DNA from: Unio delphinus
Taxonomy: Eukaryota > Mollusca > Bivalvia > Unionida > Unionidae
DNA length: 64,000 nt
Assembly (NCBI GenBank): GCA_029339505.1
Contig: JAQISU010000069.1
Location: 8,230,501 to 8,294,500, forward strand
Reading direction: 5' to 3'
In this document: positions 45,952 to 58,194 of the stretch, piece by piece
Position numbering within the stretch: position 1 is the stretch's first letter
How the letters are laid out: each line of letters starts with the position of its first letter
Position numbers and translations under genes: made by a program
The notes under the pieces: generated by a model
The model's input: the letters and a program-made list of their open reading frames with translations, nothing else
Database searches by the model: none
What the model was told of the DNA's origin: nothing

Positions 45952-46620
45952 CTAATCTTTAGAAGCCCTAAGTGCTTTACACCATCTATAATGATATGAC
46001 TGCACTAAAGAGAAATAAATGAGAAAAACAATGAAACTGGAAAACATAAAAACATGCTGAAAACATATGATACGAAACATTATTTGGTCTCTCAGTCTGT
46101 TCCTGTAGCCGAAAAAGGTGAGTTTTAAGAGCACTATTAAAGGGGACATCTGTGTTAATGTGTCTAATTTCAATGGGCAATTCGTTCCACATTGCCTGGT
46201 CCTGGTATGCAAAAGAACGTTGTCCATATGACTTCATTTTAATTGTGGGAACAATGAGTGTACGATTGTCAGAAGACGAGCGTAAGTATCTTGCTCATGT
46301 ATACACATGGGTGAGGCGGAATAGGTATGTTGGACTGGAGTCTGTCAGTGAAACATAGCACAGAGAGCAAATTTTGTTTTCGTTTCTATATCGAATTGAT
46401 AGCCAGTGTAAGGTACAGAGTAGTGTTTGAGGTGTGCTCTGATCGAGGTACTCTAAAGATTATCCGAGCAGCTGTGTTTTGAACTTTTGAAGTTTTTAGA
46501 GTAAATATTGTGATGAACCAGACAGAATTGAGCTACATTAGTTCAGTCTTGAAAATACTAATGAACACACAAGTGTTTTAGTGGCATCAACTGAAAGATA
46601 TTTTAAAATGGAACTGATGT
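45952..46620 (-). pseudogene. LINE ORF C-terminal region (copy 2)
   Basis: Downstream of the RT the minus strand reads LRHISSILKYLSVDATKTLV, then LHWLSIRYRNENKICSLCYV, SLTDSSPTYLFRLTHVYT and RYLRSSSDNRTLIVPTIKM. It ends KSYGQRSFAYQDQAMWNELP then IEIRHINTDVPFNSALKTHL. Stops interrupt it in several places. This is the thumb and tail region of CR1/L2-type ORF2, with the final S-Y-G-x-R-x-F...W-N-x-L-P signature. Confidence 0.8.
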
Positions 46621-46623
46621 GCC

Positions 46624-47352
46624 TCAGTCAAGATATGCAGCATTGCATATGTTCATGACATGTTGGTGCAATGTGAGAGTACTGTCTAGAGTAGCACCTA
46701 GGTTAAGTACTGACAGTGAGAATTTAATGTTGGTGTTGCTGATATTTATTGTCTGAGGTAAAGGATGTGAATGAGAAAGTCTTTGTGTTGCGATCAGAAT
46801 AGCCTCAGTTTTATCAACATTCATTTGCATCTTGGTACATGTCATCCATGACTTCACATCAGAAATGCACCTCTCCACACCATGGATGGTAGCATCAACT
46901 CCAGTTGGATGGCTAGACTTGTATATTTGGATGTCATCAACGTACAATTGGTGCGACACTGAGTGATGATATATGACACTTGAGAGCGGTTCATTGTATG
47001 GAATGAAGACAACAGGTCCAATAACAGACCTCTGTGGACCACCACAACATAGATCAACTGGGCTGGAATATATTCTATCTGCAGATACAATTTGTGTCAT
47101 GTTGACTAAGTAAAACTTGAACCACTGTAAGGCTATATTCTGAATGCCAAATACATGCTGAAGAGGGTGAAGTAATATATCATAGTCTACTGTGTCAAAT
47201 CCTGCCGACAAATCAAGGAGGGTGAGGACTGTAATCTTTCCATTATCCAAAACAGAGATAATGTTATTAAATACTTTCAAAAGAGTAGTGTCAATATTAC
47301 GGCAAGGGCGATATGCAGGTTGTACATTACTAAAAAGACTGTTTGAATTCAA
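46624..47352 (-). pseudogene. LINE reverse transcriptase core (copy 2)
   Basis: A 242-codon open stretch covers most of the RT palm. It begins with AYRPCRNIDTTLLKVFNNII and continues TVLTLLDLSAGFDTVDYDIL (motif A, catalytic Asp), WFKFYL and PQRSVIGPVVF (motif B; the usual Q-G-S is Q-R-S). Next come HQLYVDDIQIYKSSHP (motif C with intact Y-V-D-D) and NVDKTEAI. The conserved Ala of S-A-A-F-D is Gly. The frame closes at a stop after NICNAAYLD. The catalytic aspartates remain, but the flanking frameshifts prevent a complete product. Confidence 0.88.
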
Positions 47353-47395
47353 ATGAGATACAAGTTGGGTTAGACTAACCTTTTTTGAAGATTTT

Positions 47396-47632
47396 TTATA
47401 TGAATGGGAGATTATAAACTGGGTGGTAGTTCTTTAAAACGTTATGGTCAAGTATTAGTTTGTTCAGCAGAGGCTTTACAATGGCAGTTTTGAAAAATGA
47501 TGGGAATTCCCCCGATGAGGGAGATATAATAAAAACATCAGTTAGTGAAAGCAATAGTGGGTCTAAGCACTCAAGCAGCAGTGATGTAGGAATTAGATCA
47601 AGCTCACAAGGCTTTGGTGCACTCTTCATCAC
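47396..47632 (-). pseudogene. LINE RT fingers region (copy 2)
   Basis: The frame reads KSAPKPCELDLIPTSLLLEC, then LLLSLTDVFIISPSSGEFPS, FFKTAIVKPLLNK and KNYHPVYNLPFI. It corresponds to the K-x-P-x-K-x-C-x-L-D-x-I-P-x-x-L...S-G-x-F-P-x-x-x-K-x-A-x-V-x-P-L-x-K...N-Y-R-P-V-S-N-L-P-F motifs at the start of CR1/L2 RTs. A frameshift near 47390 separates it from the palm frame. The R of N-Y-R-P is His. Confidence 0.85.
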
Positions 47633-47643
47633 GATTGTCCGTT

Positions 47644-48096
47644 CTAAATCAATAGAGACAGGTTCAAAAGCTCCTTACGGTTGTCGCTGAATTTATGTGC
47701 AATAACTGTATGGTGACAAGTCAATTGAAAATGTGTTGTCAAGCGAATCTCTAATGATTTGTACTTTGTCACGGAAGAAAAATTTGCAAATAGGTCAGGA
47801 AAGTATACTGGAGAGAAGGTAGTTGAAAGTGGCGTACATGTGTTTCTTGACAATAGTTTCTTAGTAATCTCGAAGAGCTCTTTGTAGCTGGAACTCTCCG
47901 TGATCTTAGTACTGTAGTGGGATAATTTTGCTAAATGGACTATGTTTGTGACGTTCTTCTTAGCGGCTTCATAGATTAGTTTACGACTAGTTAGCCTGGT
48001 GGAAAGCCAGAGCCTATATGCTTTTCGGCGATGTCTTTTAGCAGTTATAAGCTGGTCCCTATCACTGATATACCATGGCTGGGGCATGTTTTTCAA
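47644..48096 (-). pseudogene. LINE connector between endonuclease and RT (copy 2)
   Basis: The 150-codon frame reads PQPWYISDRDQLITAKRHRR then KAYRLWLSTRLTSRKLIYEA, KNVTNIVHLAKLSHYSTKIT and LFEITKKLLSRN. The W-Y...A-K-R-x-R-R-x-x-x-x-W motif and the Y-Y/H-Y..K-I segment are standard for the connector of these LINEs. It overlaps the end of the endonuclease frame by 35 bases, showing one frameshift at about 48070-48090. Confidence 0.85.
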
Positions 48097-49123
48097 GCAA
48101 TGAACGCATGCAGTTATAGAGTCGTTCCGCTGTAGGATGTAAGTAAGTTGTTAGGTTTTCTTGGATGTCATGCATGAATTTGGTTCTATTTATCATACGG
48201 AGGCGTCTCTTAGTAGCAAATAAAGTTGGAGGCTTAGGGACTGATACGTTGAGATGGCATATTATGCAGAAGTGATCTGATGCAAGTTCGTGGGATACAA
48301 GGGTGGATAACAGAATAGTATCATCAGGTCTGTAATGAAACCAGTCTAAAAAGTGACCAAGTTTATGGGTGGGTTGGTTAACTGACTGTTTAAGATTGAA
48401 AACATGAATGGAATGTAGGAGTTTTGACGTGTATGGGTTTCCAGGACAGTCAAAGTGAAAGTTGAATTCTCCAAGAATAATTAGGTTGCAACCTATCGAA
48501 TTTCCATACTCCAGAAGATATCGAAACTGGTCCAAAAAGAGAGATTCTTTCAGCTTGTTTATTCTACCTGGAGGAGGTCGGTAGCGACAGAAAAAATGGA
48601 TTGACTTTGTTCCAGTGTGAGTATTGTGTTGGACTAGTTCAAACGATGTTTGGCAGAAATTGAAGGTTGTGTTGTACATAAAGCATTTTATCAAGGAATT
48701 CTTTGTGATGACAGCAATTCCACCTCCGCGAGAGTTGTGGGGGAACGACTTGATGGAGTAATCGGTAGATGTTAAATCCGCACACTTGGGTTCATCGCCT
48801 GATGATTTTAGCCATGTTTCTGTCAGGAAGAAGAAGTCGATGTTCTGGTCACTGATAAAACTAACTATTTTTGTGCGCTTTTCCGGTGATCCTACTGATT
48901 GAGCGTTGAATAATGCAATACGTAGTTGTATCCCTGGGACAGTTGACACAACGGTTGACGATTTAAGAGGAATTTGAACCAGGTTATCAACATTAACGGC
49001 ATAATTATAAGATTGCTTTTCTCTTACGGACAAGAGGGTGATAACTGGAATTATTTTTCCTTTTCTACGCCGGCCAGCTTTTAAACAACGTTTCTTTTTT
49101 CGCTTCCGTTTACATTTAAGTAA
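48062..49123 (-). pseudogene. LINE APE-type endonuclease (copy 2), nearly complete
   Basis: The open stretch runs from 49123 to 48062. The Met at 49033 is internal, since upstream in-frame codons give the basic CKRKRKKKRCLKAGRRRKGK expected before the nuclease. Counting from that Met: LRIALFNAQS (residues 37-46), LTETWL (70-75, catalytic Glu), SRGGGIAV (101-108), YRPPP (151-155), LGEFNFH (187-193), GHFLDW (226-231) and ASDHF (251-255). The normal G-D-F-N is G-E-F-N, replacing a catalytic Asp. The nuclease nicks target DNA in active relatives. A stop lies upstream at 49124-49126. Confidence 0.9.
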
Positions 49124-49490
49124 TTATGAATGTTGTCCCAGTTCGTTTAGTCTTTAGCACAATGTAGTATCATGAGCCAACTTGTGGTCATTCAATGCAA
49201 TTAATGAGAGTCGATCATAGCCTAAGCGGATTGATTGGCGATCACATGATGGCGGTTTATTCAAAAACAAATGACGTCTTAACAGTGGGGAAAAAACACA
49301 GCTGAGAAAAATTCCAATTGTTTTCGTTTTTAAAACATGGAGATGAACACATACGAAATTAACAGGGAATGCATGATGAAACACAATAATGTAGACGACG
49401 ATAGACAAAAAACACATATATCATGAAAAATAGCACAAAAACGGAAGAGCTTTGTCAAGTAGTTAAGCGATGGCGTCCATCTTTCCGGAA
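49124..49490 (-). pseudogene. 5' region and N-terminal ORF part of LINE copy 2
   Basis: Minus-strand frame 49417-49154 ends LGYDRLSLIALNDHKLAH, followed by a stop and then RLNELGQHS. This resembles the Y-x-x-x-x-L-L-x-L...L..L-G-I segment preceding the basic linker in CR1/L2 ORFs. The nucleotide sequence aligns with 32283-32640 in copy 1 to the same outer end. Confidence 0.7.
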
Positions 49491-49891
49491 TTTTTTTTTT
49501 ACTGTGTCTGCTCTTTCATAGCACTTGTTTCATAAAATAAGCTACTTCTATACAGACTGGAAGGAGAAAGGTAATTCGAGTTGGTCGTATACGTAAGCAA
49601 AGGTACTATAAACTGTAGAGGTCACCTATATTCAGGTTATTACCGTTTTATAATAATATGTACTAAGTGTATTTACCTTTAAAATACTTACTCTGTTGTA
49701 GTATATAATGTGACCATTGGAACGGTACAGTATATATGTATGTATTTATCATAGACAATTTAGTTTTAGTTACAAACAGACAACTTCCATCGCTTGCCAT
49801 ATGCAATAATGTTGTCATGTTTTGTAAACTGTTTAATAAAATATTTAGTTTAGTAAAATTAACTCCGATTTTAAAGGAGCATACCATTTAA

Positions 49892-49955
<64 letters not shown>

Positions 49956-52732
49956 GCTAAATTGGCGTACGCCATAATTCCATTGTGAATTCTTATTTTT
50001 ACTGTCAAACGCATATACCTATTAAATTTTCCTTAATATGCGGAATATATGTGTGCGAGAATTGTTTGACTATAGAATATGTGTTATGTGTCTTTTAGTG
50101 TCTAAAGATAGTGCTGACAATTCTACCATAACGTGCGTCATTAAACTGAGCACATTGCATTACCGAACGTGGCAATGCTATATGCATGATTTGATCCGTA
50201 TCGTTTGAATGCCAAAGAACCATCTATCAACTGATGTTTATAGCAAGGTGTATTTACGATTATCATTTATGTGACAGTAAAACTTCGGTGTCTGCCGTTA
50301 ACAGTCATGGAAACATCTTTATATTTGTCCTGTTAATTAAAGCGCTATGCAGGGCAACACACAGTTTCATACGTGGCCATATCTGTGGATATCTGCAATA
50401 ATTTATCTGAGGATCTGAAGCAGACACACTATTCCCAGGTGACGAGCATCTTAATGTATACTAAGAATTATTAACAGGAAAATTTATAGTACGATAGTCA
50501 TGTTTGTACTTAATAGAGTTATAAATTGGTATGCAGTGACACGAGTCATCTCAGAGAAACGTCCCTACGGGTCTTATAGGCACAGTGAGAAATGACAAAT
50601 GTTAAACGTAATTAGCGTACAGTATCAATTTAGCTCTGTCCTATTACACATGAAACGTGTACAGATTGATGACAAGTATTTTTCTGGTCCGTAAAGACCA
50701 GAATGGCATGATTTTATGCTTAATCTGGCGATACCTAAAACATGTCTGAATTTTATGTTGACCTCAAATTGCTTCATATTATGTGACGACCCATTTTATA
50801 TGGTATCTCACCTCGAAATTGTTCTTCAAGAGTGTTAGATAAATGCTATCAATAAAATTGCATTTGAAGGTTTCATGCGCTGGACAATTTGGGAACTAAA
50901 CCCTAAATTCCTGAAAATACCCTTTCGGTGCTCTTCTTCTTAATCACAAATACCTAACTGGACAATTATATTTTATACTTGTACCAAATGAACGATCTTG
51001 GAGTTTATTATTTTGAGAAGAATCAAAAACACGCCTAGAAAACTGGTTTCACAATGTGGTTCAACCTTATGAAAGATTAGGTTCTTTGTACATTTATTCT
51101 GACATTGACGTATCTCTATCTCTATTAGCGCTATACGTAATGTATATATTAAATAGCTTACGTTCTGTGTAGTCCATGAATAATTATATCAGTTTCCAAT
51201 CACGTATATATCTTGGTCTGCTAATCTATACTGAAATTAGTAAACTGTATCCGCAATTGATATATATAAATTAGTGTCTGGTGTTCCTACATTGTCCACA
51301 GTTTATATTGAGTTTCAACAGTAAACTTTCCGATTGTGAATGCTTTGATTTATTTGCTAAACTTTATTTGATAGTTGATGGCATATTATTGACCGCCCCA
51401 CCAAATAAATCAGAGATTTAAAATAAATAAGAATAAATATATATACAAGTCTATATATAAATATTATCCCACGAAATGAAACTTCAGCCATCATTATCAA
51501 ATTCGATACATTCAATTGGAACTACTGTCGTTCAACATATCTTGGTAATATCTCGAGCCGAGGAAGACTAGATGTGCACTCGTATTTACGTTGGACGCGA
51601 ATGTGGCTCCAAGGCCCGAATTCCGATTCATACTTGTAATTGCAGGTGGGGCTTGGGACACCGGTGGTCATATTTTGGGTGGGACACAACTCTGCGACGT
51701 CTGTCATTAGCTGCATCAAAACGCTACATTTAGATATTCTAACTGACGAAAGAATTGGTTTTCCTAGGAAATACTTAAAAGAACAACTTATTATGATTTC
51801 ACAGAGTAACATTAAGGCGTACACCTTGGAAGTAATGTGAATTTACAGTGGTCGAAAGCCGGAGGGCCGACAAAAGAGGTGATAAGTTAGAATAACGGAC
51901 TAGGGAGTCTAAGAATAATAAGGCAGTCGGAATAGAAAGACTCGAATTCAATGAAAACGTCGGAACACGGTCAAGAGGAAGGTGATGCAATTAGTAGTGG
52001 ACATTGAACTCTTTTCACCACGCTTTAAGACGGTGTAATAAATCCAAAGTAGACACTGCCATTAATTCATGTTGATATAACTTAAGTTGGATTGAAATTA
52101 CTACCATGATTTTGTTTGATTAAATTTGTTATTTTTTCTTGTCTAAGGGAGCTTTTAATGAATTATTTCTACCCAATAATCTTGCCCAAATCCCTGTTAC
52201 TATTATTTCACTCACACCAGACCATAATATCGATGGAGGCCATTCCTAAGATAACGTATCTAAATCCAATTAACTAACCATCTTACCTAGAGAGTGGCGT
52301 TACACACAATATGCAGAATTTGTGTTCGGATAGGACCGAAACAAAATCTGGAAACAAATGGATGGCATAATTCAGATATTTTAGATTTTATAATAGTCTC
52401 GAACCCTTTTTGAATTATCCATTGTCCATATTGAAGGACATTGATATTTCCCTCCCACCTAGTGTATGTGTGACAGTTTATTTCTTATGGGTTGGACATG
52501 TCATAACAACTGCGGCAGTCAAAGGTCAAAATGACTATATCAAGAGGGCAAGCTACACAACAACATGTACTATTTATGACTATACAGGAATAGGCAAAAA
52601 CAATCCGGAATACAAACCTTACTTATATAGCAAATATCCGTTTTAACCTAACGTATAATAACGTTTTAACACTGTTCTAACCGTTATTGATATTATTGAT
52701 TGCTGTTCTCATAACAGCTAACGTAAACAAAA
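49491..52732. other. Unique AT-rich sequence with one (TA)n run, nothing recognised
   Basis: A (TA)n run occupies 49897-49952. A somewhat less AT-rich stretch at 51520-52010 has short frames on both strands but no motif I recognise. Confidence 0.4.
49897..49952. repeat. (TA)n microsatellite
   Basis: About 28 dinucleotides. Confidence 0.97.
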
Positions 52733-52740
52733 CGATGAGG
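52733..52740. repeat. Left 8 bp target-site duplication of MITE 2
   Basis: CGATGAGG, identical to 52999-53006. Confidence 0.9.
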
Positions 52741-52998
52741 CAGTAGCGTCGCTAGGGGGGTGCGGACCGCACCGGGTGATACTATTTCAGAGGGGTGACA
52801 CCAAAATGAAAAATTGCAAATTTTACAGAGCACACACTGCTCGGTCTAGTCTGATTTTATAAGCGGATAACCGATCATAGTTAAATACATGACTAGCAGG
52901 CACAGGGTGCAGAGCGTCTGGTGCTCCATGGTGGTAGTCTGGAGGGTGACACCATGAGTTTACTACACTGGGTGACACCAACCCTAGCGACGCCGCTG
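52741..52998. mobile_element. hAT-type MITE 2, 258 bp
   Basis: The element starts CAGTAGCGTCGCTAGGG and ends CCCTAGCGACGCCGCTG, an inverted repeat with one or two mismatches (CAGTAGCG versus CAGCGGCG). It is flanked by perfect 8 bp duplications CGATGAGG. It has no open frame. Internal GGGTGACACC motifs recur three or four times. It belongs to the same broad CAGNGGCG class as MITE 1, but the interiors are unrelated, so they are two families. Confidence 0.92.
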
Positions 52999-53006
52999 CG
53001 ATGAGG

Positions 53007-54054
53007 TCACTCGAGACAATACATATCTACAATTCCATACCTGTGTTAGTTGTCCATAATATTTCTTTTTTTTACCAGTGATTCGTTTGGTCGTCAAAAT
53101 AAAGTATTCATTGTATTGCCGTTCCATCTTTGTTTGTCATATCGTTGCATATAATCACGCATAGCCACGTCGATTAGCATCCATGTTGACCGATAATGTA
53201 AATACTTACAGCGTTGTTCTCAGAATAGTTTAATATTGGAAGATTGGACTCAGTAATGGCTACGTGTTACGCCCGGAAGAAAATTTACATAATGTTGATT
53301 CACATCATTGTTCTCAAATACCAATCTTTTATATTAAAACTTCATAAACTTTTAATAAATGAATACCACTACTGCCTGCAAACAGTACTTACTTCGAAAC
53401 AATTTTTAGCGAGACCGTATCCCGCCTTTGAAATAATGTGGTGCAAATATTTTTTTTTATCCTAATACATACGAGTAATCTGAGCTTTAATCGACTTTAT
53501 TGATTTATGACACTCTTTCTCGAGGGCATCAACCACTATTTTGAAAAACTAAATTGCTCGGACTAGAATTATTTTGAAATGTTTGTCTGAAGATTGCTTC
53601 TGGTAGACTGTCGTACAAGGTTTCAGTTAATGCATATAATATGAAACTGTAAAAGCAAAGGTCATGAAGTGCGTAGGATGTATAAGGAAATAAATATATT
53701 AACTTTTGATGTTCTTGCAATAAAACATGATGCACAATGACGAAATAGGAAAACGCCTAACGCATGAATTAAGAAATGATCAGAATTCATTGCTTTTTGC
53801 AGCAGAGATAAAATCGTGAAGAAGCTAAATTTGTAACTAAATATATGAACAAATATATAGCTAATAGCTTATTGTCCTATGGACGTATTTCATTATGTAG
53901 TAACAACACAGCGAAAATATATTTGAAGAATGGCGTCTCCATAATCTGACACATCATAATTTGCACCACGATAGGAAATGTATCTATCATATTGATAGGA
54001 GTTTATTGTGTGATCAAATGCCTGTCAGGTTATACAATACCTGTTCTCGAATAA
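53007..54054. other. Unique AT-rich sequence, nothing recognised
   Basis: No gene or element ends seen. Confidence 0.4.
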
Positions 54055-55110
54055 TAGTCCTGTACTCAAATACCAGACCTGTACTCCAATACCAGAACTG
54101 TACTCATTTACCAGTCCTGTACTTGTAAGACAAGACCCGGTTTCAAAAAGCAATTATGTCATCAAATGCCGGTCCTGTCTTCGACAAAAGCAGAGAATGT
54201 CATCAAATACCAGTCATGTCATAAAAACAATTTCTGTCATCAAATACCAGCCCTGCAATCTAGAACAGATTATGTTATCAAGTACCAGCCCTACCATCAA
54301 AAACAATTATGTCATAAAATACCAGCCCTGCCATCAAGAACAATTTCTGTCATCAAATACCAGCCCTGCCATAAAAAAACAATGTAAGTTATCAAATACC
54401 AGCCCTGCCATCAAGAACAATTTCTGTCATCAAATACCAACCCTGCCATAAAAAAATTATGTCATAAAATACCATCCCTGTCATCAAAAACAACTGATGT
54501 CATCAAATACCAGCCCTGCCATCAAGAAAAAATTGTCATCAAATACCAGCCCTGCCATACAAAACAACGTCTGTCATAAAATACCAGCCCTGCCATCAAA
54601 AACAACTTCTGTCATAAAATACCAGCCTTGCCATCAAAAACAATTTATGTCATCAAATACCAACCCTACCATCGAAAACAACTTCTGTCATAAAATACCA
54701 GCCCTGTCATCAAAAACAATCTTTGTCGTCAAATATCAGTTATGTCGTTAAATACCAGTTCTATTATCAAACATACTAGTCATGCCATCAAAAACCAGTG
54801 ATGTCATTGAAAAGCATTTTATATAATCAAATACCACCCCTGTCATCAAATACCAGACCTGTCCTCAAATAGAATTTCTGTCATCGAATACCAGCCCTTT
54901 TATTAAATACCGGCCTTATCCTCAAAAACAATTTATGTCATCAAATAACGCCCTGTCACCAAATACCAGCCCTGGCATCGAAAACTAGTTTGTGATCAAA
55001 TATTAACTCTGTCATAAAATACACTTTATGTCATCAAAAACCAGCCCTGTCATCAAAAACAAATTATGCCATCAATTACAACTCCTGTCTACCAGCCCTG
55101 CCCCTTAACC
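54055..55110. repeat. 38 bp minisatellite, about 27 copies
   Basis: Units read GTCATCAAATACCAGCCCTG then CCATCAAGAACAATTTCT, with small indels that shift the period. Edges are more diverged than the centre (54190-54730). It ends at about 55110. Frames rich in Ser, Asn, Pro and Ala across it come from the repeat. Confidence 0.93.
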
Positions 55111-56410
55111 AATGCAATAAAGGCTACAACAACCATCATCCATTATTTAAATCGTATTCTCATGCTTATAATACTAAGAATTGTGATTTGAGACAACAAT
55201 ACGTTTGGAAATTACCCAATATATTGCAAAATGTTACGTCCATGGTGACATTTGAAACAAAAGGCAACAGAGGAAACACATCGTGAATTGACATACTGGA
55301 CACAAATATTATTGACGAAATAACTTAGTAGAAAATCAGGAGCGGTCTCAAGTATCTTTATAAAAATGTTACTTTCCGTCTTGAAAGGGTAGATTAATTG
55401 ATCAACGAAACAAAATATCTCATTGTTGTAGTCAGTATATATAACAATATACTGAATGAGCATATACTAAAACTTAACATGTAATGGAAAATATTGTAAT
55501 TGTATATACGTAATGTATTTACCATGTAGAAAAGCAAACAAATTGATAAATATGGGAAACATTAAACCAAAACATGTTTCTTTTTTTTTCTTTCATTTTC
55601 TGAACACTTTTGATGAATGAATACTAACAAATATGGTTCAAATTAAAAAGCAAAATAATTCAAATAACGAATGGCTCGTGTAAAGGTTTTGTCAATGATA
55701 AGGATGCTAAGCCTGTTCCCCTTTTTTGTTCACTGTCTCACACGCACACAAGGATTCATTATATCTCTCTCCCTTCAAGTTACACTGATCTCATTGGTAA
55801 TCAATGAATTCAATATGTTGTATATGACAGAAAAACAAGTTATTTACGCTCTAAACATATTTACTGTCGAAGCAAATTAAGTTATATTTTGCAATTTTTT
55901 ATATGATGATGTCCACGCGGTAAAATCATTCCGGTAAATTGTTTATCAAAGTCGGTTCCGTCTCGTTATGTCTTAGATTATCCATTTACAAAATTTAACA
56001 TTTGACATAATTTTATCTGTTTCGTTTCAAACGTCACAAAAAAGTATATTCCGTTGCCTCTGGGCTATCTAATTTGCAGCGAACTGATGTCAACTATCAA
56101 GGGCATCTGTTAAGCGTATTCACTGGTTAAACATTCATGGAACACATCTTACCTTGTCCTACAGACGATTTGCATTTGATTGGGATTTGTGTAAGATATA
56201 TGCAGAGTAAGATAAACGTGTTTACCTGAATATTTTGATTCAGCTATTCATTCATCAACCTCATAAACCTAAAAGGTAATGTTCATTTTCCAACCTCATA
56301 AACCTAAGCGATAAACTAATGTTTATTTCCCGACATTAAACAAGATGCACAAACACATTTCAAGGTCCATAAATCATGAATCTTAACCCACTCACTGTAA
56401 AAGGAAAGAA

Positions 56411-56411
<1 letters not shown>
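55111..56411. other. Unique AT-rich sequence, nothing recognised
   Basis: No gene or element seen. A short duplicated phrase, CAACCTCATAAACCTAA, occurs at about 56257 and 56291. Confidence 0.4.

Positions 56412-56484
<73 letters not shown>
56412..56484. repeat. (TA)n microsatellite
   Basis: About 36 dinucleotides. Confidence 0.98.
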
Positions 56485-56486
<2 letters not shown>

Positions 56487-56564
56487 ATAGATTCAATACA
56501 GATCGATACACGTACTAATATTCTGTAACACAGCTTGCAGCTGCATGTGCATCACTTCTGATAT

Positions 56565-56915
56565 ATGTAGAGATATGCGTGTAGTTACACAAAGGCTGTC
56601 AGCATTAACGCCCAATGTAGAGATATGCGTGTAGTTACACACAGGCTGTCAACATTAACGCCCAATGTAGAAATAAGCGTGTAGTTACACAAAGGCTGTC
56701 AGCATTAACGCCCAATGTAGAGATATGCGTGTAGTTACACATAGGCTGTCAGCATTAACGCCCAATGTAGAGATATGCGCGTAGTTACACATAGACTGTC
56801 AGCATTAACGCCCAATGTAGAGATATGCGCGTAGTTACACATAGGCTGTCAGCATTAACGCCCAATTCAGAGATATGCGGTAGTTACACATAGGCTGTCA
56901 GCATTAACGCCCAAA
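56565..56915. repeat. 50 bp minisatellite, seven copies
   Basis: Units read GTAGTTACACAAAGGCTGTC, AGCATTAACGCCCAATGTAG, AGATATGCGT. GTAGTTACAC recurs at 56581 and 56631. Units are highly similar and the last is one base short (ATGCGGTAG). Confidence 0.95.
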
Positions 56916-58194
56916 TGTCGCTGAACAATTATGGTACTGAACAAAAGGACGATTTATAATTTTGATACTCTCGAATTGATATCAAGGCCGACTAGAATAA
57001 CTATTTATGGGTGTAGCGTTCTGGCATAGGATATAATTCTGAGGTGACTTCGTGGTATTAAAGATGGTCGCGAATCCATTAAAGAATGCATACATTCCAG
57101 AAGACCGTTATAAGCGATTGGTGAGCTGGAAATGGTTGATATGAACGTGGTAGTTAATGAAGATGATATACACTCTGTGAAAGATATTATTTTCTTTTTA
57201 TGATCTTCAAGTGACTGTATTATATTGAAGAGGCAGTTGAAGTTTAGAAAGTGTTATGAACTTGTAACAGCTGATTCGAGAAAGACTGGTTGCACCAGCC
57301 GGCAGCTACTCGCATGGTATTTAAAGCCTGACAAGAAACGTGCAGATTAGAGTATCACAAATGGTAAACATAATTTGATAGTTTGAACATGGCATTGGTT
57401 TTTAACACAAAAGTGCCGGTTTTTGTCTAACTCTTTGCTAATATAACTGGACGTTTTCATTCCTGCAAAGTGTTGCCAAAATTTTGGAATACTATACCGA
57501 ACGGTTCATTGTGCATATTGGTAACAGATGTGTCCAAATGATCAATGTCAAAATACAGGATCGTATATCCTGGATGTTAATAGACGTCACAATATAGCAC
57601 ATCAATTACATCCATGTGATTTTGGCTGCATCCATTTGTCAAACATTAGCTATGAGGCAGTGCGATTAACATACTATATGCAGTTTGACAGTCAGTTTTC
57701 CGATGTATAAACAAAATACCAGTCTGACTGAGAGCAGTTATTCAAATGTGGATGCGGATTAATCTGAGGGATACATCAACATGTTGTTCACCAATATTGT
57801 TCTCATGTTCATCATCAGGTGCTTGACCTAAATGTGTTCATCGAGGCAATGTGTTGCTGCTGAAAATGAACTCAACATCTGAGAAAATCCTTGATTTTGC
57901 TGTATGGATGCCAGATCGGTAATGGTTTTGAACCAATATGTAGTCGGTCTGGTAATGATGGGGTCCATTTGGTCCATTGCTTACAGCTCGCATAAACAGT
58001 TGTTACACAGTTGATGTATCAATGAGTAGCAGAGACGACCAAATATCGACCTAGTAATTAATTATTATGTACACACAGTAATTCCGGATCCCTAAGAAAC
58101 AAATCAAGGTATGTTGAAATACTTTAGAGAGACATACAAATATACACCTAATGGAACAGAATGCGCTATCACTGCAAAAGACGTACGTTACAAA
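56916..58194. other. Unique sequence, nothing recognised
   Basis: Short frames exist, none with family motifs. Confidence 0.4.

Larger units (their letters stand above)
45868..49490 (-). mobile_element. CR1/L2-like LINE, copy 2, apparently full length (about 3.6 kb)
   Basis: On the minus strand the copy starts near 49488 (TTCCGGAAAGATGGACGCCA), a start shared with copy 1, which suggests a true 5' end. It then has an N-terminal ORF region, lysine/arginine-rich linker, endonuclease, connector, RT and C-terminal tail. It ends GCACTTAGGGCTTCTAAAGA ... CTATACAAAG followed by a (ATG)n/(ATT)n tail at 45868-45933. A 3' microsatellite tail after GCGCTTAGAGC...GCTATA is typical of the CR1/L2 group. 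At least three frameshifts and several stops inactivate it. Confidence 0.9.

Noticed and set aside
46152..46358. 68-codon plus-strand frame
   Set aside because: Antisense to the C-terminal tail of LINE copy 2.
47460..47690. 76-codon plus-strand frame
   Set aside because: Shadow of the minus-strand LINE connector and RT frames.
51522..51840. Overlapping frames on both strands in less AT-rich DNA
   Set aside because: No motif, no start or splice context that distinguishes one strand.
54166..54751. Ser/Asn/Pro/Ala-rich repeat proteins
   Set aside because: Translation of the 38 bp minisatellite in several frames, with indels breaking phase.
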